Assembly (NCBI GenBank): GCA_030609625.1
Contig: JAUWBX010000001.1
Location: 1 to 34,441 of the forward strand
DNA: 34,441 bases
Reading direction: 5' to 3'
Origin: Phycisphaerae bacterium
Lineage (GTDB): Bacteria > Planctomycetota > Phycisphaerae > Sedimentisphaerales > Anaerobacaceae
The notes beneath the pieces are model-generated. The model worked only from the letters and a program-made list of their open reading frames with translations, searched no databases and was not told the DNA's origin. Shown in pieces: positions 30,827-34,441 of this stretch (position 1 is the first letter of the stretch; each line of letters begins with the position of its first letter). The translations under genes were made by a program, and so were the position numbers.

Positions 30827-31312
30827 TTAGTATCGGGCACGAAGCCATCTGGCGGAGCTGATTTCCCTTGAGTTCAAAAAAACCTTTACAGTTACTCGAA
30901 CAAAGTAGCTGCCATGGTCAATTACAATCTGCTCAAAATCCGAAGCATTGACATTTTCAACCGTAATTTGCTGGCTAAACGCAGCAAGGTCGTTCAGAGG
31001 CTTTCTGTCGGCACCGATGGGTGGAGAAAAACTCGCACCATCAAAATCATCCAAGTCGTCATAGTCGTCGAGGAGAGTCTCCTCCGGACCAAATGTGGAA
31101 CCGCCGTCTGGGTCAATTACCGGCAGCAAGATGCTAAGCTCCCTTATCTGTTCGATGAGAAACTCGGCGGTTGACAACTCTACTCCGGCACCGTTGGCTT
31201 TTGTGAACGCACTATTGGCTGTAACCAGAGAGGCAATTGCAAGACCCACCAACAGTATTGCAATTAACACCTCGATAAGTGAAAAGCCATCCTCGTATCT
31301 CGTATCTCGCAT
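30827..31312 (-). CDS. Prepilin-like protein (PilV/GspI-like pseudopilin)
   Basis: A 161-residue prepilin-like protein. The short leader MRDTRYEDG is followed by 'FSLIEVLIAILLVGLAIASL', with the conserved Glu at +5, for cleavage by a prepilin peptidase. The globular domain is small and rich in Asp ('LLDDYDDLDDFDGASF'). The class is that of PilV/GspI minor pseudopilins, which initiate pilus or pseudopilus assembly. ATG 31312 has GGGGGTG upstream. The leader MRDTRYEDG is encoded by ATGCGAGATACGAGATACG (31312-31294 on the minus strand), a tandem repeat of the same family as in the downstream prepilin. It lies 73 bp after the PilC/GspF gene. Confidence 0.85.
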   Translation of the reverse strand: MRDTRYEDGFSLIEVLIAILLVGLAIASLVTANSAFTKANGAGVELSTAEFLIEQIRELSILLPVIDPDGGSTFGPEETLLDDYDDLDDFDGASFSPPIGADRKPLNDLAAFSQQITVENVNASDFEQIVIDHGSYFVRVTVKVFLNSREISSARWLRARY

Positions 31313-31385
31313 TTCACACCCCCTTTAATTGATTAACGATAGACGATTGACGCGTCTCTCGTGCCTCGTCCCTGGTCACTCGGTT

Positions 31386-32681
31386 TTACTTGTTCATAAC
31401 AACACTGGACATCTTGAATATCGGCAGAATAATACTCATCGCAATAAAGCCGACCAAAACACCCATCACAACTATCATTATTGGCTCTATCATTGAGGTT
31501 ACTGTTTTGATAACAGTTTTGAGCTCTCTTGCGTAGTAATCTGAAACATCCCTTAGAACATCGCTCATAGAACCCGAATCTTCGCCGCTTCTTATCATTT
31601 GCACAACATTACTTGGCATCAGATTATACTGGCTCAGACTGGATGCGATTTTTTTGCCCTGACGAACCTCCTCATAGACGCCAAGCCACATCTCTTTATA
31701 AAGAACGTTTCCCGCAATTTGTGCTGTTATCGAAATAGTATTTAGTATCGGCACACCGGCTTTTGTCAGTACACCCATTGTGTGCAGGCTTCTTGTTATA
31801 TAAAGACTTCGGCACAGCGTTTTTATAAGAGGCAATACCAATTTGGCCTTGTCCCACCATCGACGTCCGCCCTCACTACCAATAAAATACCAAAACCCCC
31901 AGAATGAAGCTCCAATAACCGGTATAATAACAAACCAGTATCCCCTCACAAACATACTGGTGGCCATTAAGGCTTTCGTAGGTCCTGGCAGCAGATGCTC
32001 TTTTCCTGCGAAGATGGCTGTAAACCGCGGCAGGACAAAACACAACAGGAAAATAGTTACCGACACGGCCATAGTTGCTATGATAATCGGATAAACCATC
32101 GCTCCTCTAATTTGTGAGCGAGTTTCGGCCTCGGAGTCCAGATACTCGGCTAATTTTTGCAGCATTTTACTAAGCGAGCCGCTGATTTCTGCTGCAGCCA
32201 CCATATTTATATAAAGCTCGCTGAATACGTCCGAATGCTCCGAAAGAGCCTGGGAAAAACTCTCTCCGGATTCGATTCGATTCTTCAAATCAAAAATGAC
32301 GAGCTTAAATTTCTGGTTATCATTTTGCTCAGCTATTGACTCAAGCGAATCCTGAAGACTTATGCCGGCCCGGACCATAACGGCAAGCTGATTCGTGAAA
32401 TTCAAGATATCCTTTTTGCTCGGCCCGAACTCAACTCTGAAATTCCTTACCTTTTGCCACGCGATTTGCTGTCTGTTCCTGTGATTGGTATGTGTGGATG
32501 TGGACGAGCCACGACGGGCAGACTCTTGGCCGTGCTGGGCCTGCTCCGGAGGAACCTGGGTTTGCTCCCGACCTTCGGACTTCGACGAGCTCTGTCGAGT
32601 CACAACCGCCCCCGCTGCTTCGAGTTTGCGAAGCAAACCGGCAGCGGAACCTTTATTGTCTTGCGAAGATTCTTCAAACAT
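31386..32681 (-). CDS. PilC/GspF-type inner-membrane platform protein
   Basis: A 431-residue inner-membrane protein at the centre of type IV pilus or type II secretion machines. A disordered Ser/Gln/Glu-rich extension (about 1-85) precedes two T2SF domains. The first is 'DILNFTNQLAVMVRAGISLQ' onward, the second has 'TRSLHTMGVLTKAGVPILNT'. Three hydrophobic helices are visible ('VYPIIIATMAVSVTIFLLCF', 'RGYWFVIIPVIGASFWGFWY', 'IEPIMIVVMGVLVGFIAMSI'). The conserved 'SGSLSKMLQKLAEYLD' and 'SGEDSGSMSDVLRDVSDYY' motifs are present. It follows the PilT gene by 11 bp with AAGG upstream. Its N-terminal extension is longer than in typical homologues. Confidence 0.9.
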   Translation of the reverse strand: MFEESSQDNKGSAAGLLRKLEAAGAVVTRQSSSKSEGREQTQVPPEQAQHGQESARRGSSTSTHTNHRNRQQIAWQKVRNFRVEFGPSKKDILNFTNQLAVMVRAGISLQDSLESIAEQNDNQKFKLVIFDLKNRIESGESFSQALSEHSDVFSELYINMVAAAEISGSLSKMLQKLAEYLDSEAETRSQIRGAMVYPIIIATMAVSVTIFLLCFVLPRFTAIFAGKEHLLPGPTKALMATSMFVRGYWFVIIPVIGASFWGFWYFIGSEGGRRWWDKAKLVLPLIKTLCRSLYITRSLHTMGVLTKAGVPILNTISITAQIAGNVLYKEMWLGVYEEVRQGKKIASSLSQYNLMPSNVVQMIRSGEDSGSMSDVLRDVSDYYARELKTVIKTVTSMIEPIMIVVMGVLVGFIAMSIILPIFKMSSVVMNK

Positions 32682-32692
32682 AGGTATATGCC

Positions 32693-33811
32693 TTATCTTT
32701 TTCTTTTTGTTTTTACCAGTTCGGGAGGCTGAACAATTTCAACCGAATTGTCCCTATGCACAAGCGTCTTTTCCATCTTTGCGGGGTTGCTTGAGCGCAT
32801 AACAGCCTCGTCTCTGTCGATGTAACCCTTGGAATACATCTCGGCAATGCTGTAATCCAGATTTTGCATACCCAGCCTTCGGGAAGTTTCAATAATATTC
32901 GGTATCTCGTAGATTCTGTTCTCACGAATACAGTTCCGCACAGCAGAGGTACACAGCAGTATTTCCGCACAGGGCACCATCCCTGGCTCATCTACCCGTC
33001 TAAATAATGTCTGCGAGATAACAGCCTGGAGTGTATTAGCTAACATTGTTCGAATCTGGCTCTGCTGAGCCGCGGGATAAACATCTATAATACGTTCAAT
33101 AGTTTGCGCAGAATTAATCGTGTGCAGTGTACTGAAGACAAGATGTCCTGTTTCGGCGGCGGTCATTGTGAAACTGATGGTTTCCAGGTCTCTCATCTCG
33201 CCGACCATAATGATATCGGGGTCCTGTCGTAAAACATGTTTCAGACCTGAGGCAAATTGCGGACAGTCGGAACCGATTTCTCGTTGTTCGATCATACTCT
33301 CCTGGTTCTCTATGGCGTATTCTATAGGGTCTTCCAGGGTCATTATGCGTTTTCTGTACTTTGTATTTATCAATCCTATTAATGCTGCAAGTGTCGTACT
33401 TTTACCAGAGCCGGTATGGCCCGTTACAAGCACCAAACCTCTGGGCAGGTCTGTCAGCTCTTTAACTATCGGCGGCAGATCCAAATCGTCTATCAAAGGT
33501 ATCTGATTCGGAATGACTCTGAAGGAAATTGCCATTGTTTCCCGCTGATAATGAGCATTAACACGGAACCGATGGCCATCCTCCAGGCTTGTTGAGAAAT
33601 CAAGGTCTCTCTTTTGTTTGAATTCTTCGAGCCTGTCCGGCTCTATCATCGAATTAAGCATTTCTTCCACGTCTTTATCGCTGACGGCAGGGAAATCCAT
33701 ATCTATCAACTCGGTATTCCTTCGCAATATCGGCGGTATGCCAACGTTGATATGCACGTCACTTGCGTGGTTCTCTATGGCCGTAGATAATATAGTTTTT
33801 ATATTTGCCAT
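32693..33811 (-). CDS. pilT: PilT-like retraction/secretion ATPase
   Basis: A 372-residue cytoplasmic ATPase. Walker A 'GHTGSGKST' is at 131-139; the Asp box with 'TLEDPIEYAIENQES', Walker B 'RQDPDIIMVGEMRD' and the His box 'TGHLVFSTLHT' follow in order. The short N-terminal domain without GspE-type zinc motif and the length fit PilT/PilU, which depolymerise pili. The C-terminal tail is extended and basic ('LVKTKRKR'). ATG 33811 has AAGGA upstream. It lies between the PilB/GspE and PilC/GspF genes on the same strand, as in typical pilus operons. The presence of a PilT favours a retractile type IV pilus over plain type II secretion. Confidence 0.9.
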   Translation of the reverse strand: MANIKTILSTAIENHASDVHINVGIPPILRRNTELIDMDFPAVSDKDVEEMLNSMIEPDRLEEFKQKRDLDFSTSLEDGHRFRVNAHYQRETMAISFRVIPNQIPLIDDLDLPPIVKELTDLPRGLVLVTGHTGSGKSTTLAALIGLINTKYRKRIMTLEDPIEYAIENQESMIEQREIGSDCPQFASGLKHVLRQDPDIIMVGEMRDLETISFTMTAAETGHLVFSTLHTINSAQTIERIIDVYPAAQQSQIRTMLANTLQAVISQTLFRRVDEPGMVPCAEILLCTSAVRNCIRENRIYEIPNIIETSRRLGMQNLDYSIAEMYSKGYIDRDEAVMRSSNPAKMEKTLVHRDNSVEIVQPPELVKTKRKR

Positions 33812-33855
33812 ATCACAGTTCCTTGTTAAATAACTCGCATCACACTTCAGGTTTT

Positions 33856-34441
33856 TTACTCGACATTTTCAACAAAAACTTCATTTTCATTTTTGCCATA
33901 CACTTCAGTTACGCGCAGCACCTCTTCTATTGTTGTCAGGCCCTGCTTTACTTTTACAAGTCCATCGTCAAACAAACTCCGCCGTCCGCTTTCACGAAAC
34001 ATCCGGCGCATATTATTAATCGATGAGTCGCTGTTAATCATATCCCTGAACTTCTCATCAATGACCAACAGCTCGTAAATACCAATACGCCCTACGTACC
34101 CGGAGCCTCTGCAATGGTCACAGCCGCCACCGTGATAAAACTGTTTGGCCTTGATGCCTGCGGCTTTTATATATTCACGTATCCTTTCCGGGACCCGATA
34201 CGTCTTTTTGCACTTCGGACAAATCTTCCTGACCAATCGCTGAGCAAGGACGGCATTCAATGACGCTGCAATCAAGTATGCATCAATCCCGATATTCACC
34301 AGCCTGGTAATACTGCTGGCTGCATCATTCGTGTGCAGTGTCGAAAGAACTAAATGACCCGTCAAAGCCGCCTGGACCGCTATACGGGCCGTCTCATTAT
34401 CACGAATCTCACCAATCATTATCACATCAGGGTCCTGACGA
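33856..34441 (-). CDS. pilB: PilB/GspE-type assembly ATPase, C-terminal part (runs off the window)
   Basis: The frame is open to the window edge, beginning 'RQDPDVIMIGEIRDNETA' (Walker B), then 'LTGHLVLSTLHTNDAASSIT' (His box). The zinc-binding tetracysteine region is typical of PilB/GspE: 'CPKCKKTYRVPE' and 'GGGCDHCRGSGYVGRIGIYE'. It therefore encodes the extension ATPase of the pilus or secretion machine; the N-terminal part, including Walker A, lies outside. The stop is at 33856-33858, 44 bp before the PilT start, consistent with co-transcription. Confidence 0.9.
   Translation of the reverse strand, partial: RQDPDVIMIGEIRDNETARIAVQAALTGHLVLSTLHTNDAASSITRLVNIGIDAYLIAASLNAVLAQRLVRKICPKCKKTYRVPERIREYIKAAGIKAKQFYHGGGCDHCRGSGYVGRIGIYELLVIDEKFRDMINSDSSINNMRRMFRESGRRSLFDDGLVKVKQGLTTIEEVLRVTEVYGKNENEVFVENVE

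Overview
The window looks like a chromosomal segment of an anaerobic Planctomycetota-type bacterium, perhaps Phycisphaerae/Sedimentisphaerales-like. This placement is an inference from gene content: a two-partner secretion pair with an Asp/Gly-rich passenger, a planctomycete-style integrase tail, short FN3 and LamG proteins, type IV/type II pilus genes with Gram-negative architecture, an oxygen-sensitive glycyl radical enzyme, and spacers full of degenerate short repeats. No rRNA or marker protein is present to confirm it.

Region 1 (1-5566, minus strand) is a catabolic operon. It runs: radical-SAM activase, HypD-like glycyl radical enzyme, lipoprotein M3-type metallopeptidase, sodium:solute symporter. 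The glycyl radical enzyme has Cys-x-Thr where dehydratases of this clade have Cys-x-Glu. The activase seems to start at AUA, and the symporter is cut by an in-frame amber codon. Region 2 (5853-10587, plus strand) is a TpsB/TpsA two-partner secretion pair behind a good sigma-70 promoter.

Region 3 (10777-29945) is the main discovery: a genomic island of about 19.1 kb in the 3' part of a tRNA-Val(GAC) gene. The intact tRNA is at 29899-29972 (minus). A perfect 47-bp direct copy of its 3' part lies at 10777-10823, followed on the minus strand by what looks like the tRNA's original terminator. A truncated tyrosine integrase ends 15 bp from the tRNA. The left end of the island is decaying: a DUF488 gene and a small membrane ORF both carry in-frame TGA. 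The cargo is a Wzx/Wzy-type exopolysaccharide locus: Wzz-like chain-length protein, flippase, FrhB-like Fe-S protein, pyruvyl transferase, two GT2 and one GT4 glycosyltransferases, Wzy-like polymerase, methyltransferase, initiating polyprenyl-phosphate sugar transferase, and an opposed GT-C-type glycosyltransferase with its own promoter. A MNT-HEPN toxin-antitoxin pair, a nine-unit 21-bp minisatellite, an FN3 protein and a LamG protein lie between the Wzz and Wzx genes.

Region 4 (29899-34441, minus strand) is a type IV pilus/type II secretion operon: PilB/GspE ATPase (partial), PilT ATPase, PilC/GspF membrane protein and two prepilin-like proteins. The tRNA-Val gene follows on the same strand.

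The island would supply the enzymes to assemble, pyruvylate, methylate, polymerise and flip a surface polysaccharide. The outer-membrane exporter and regulatory kinase are not in the window. Several spacers consist of distinct families of short degenerate repeats, and one family supplies the coding sequence for the prepilin leader peptides.
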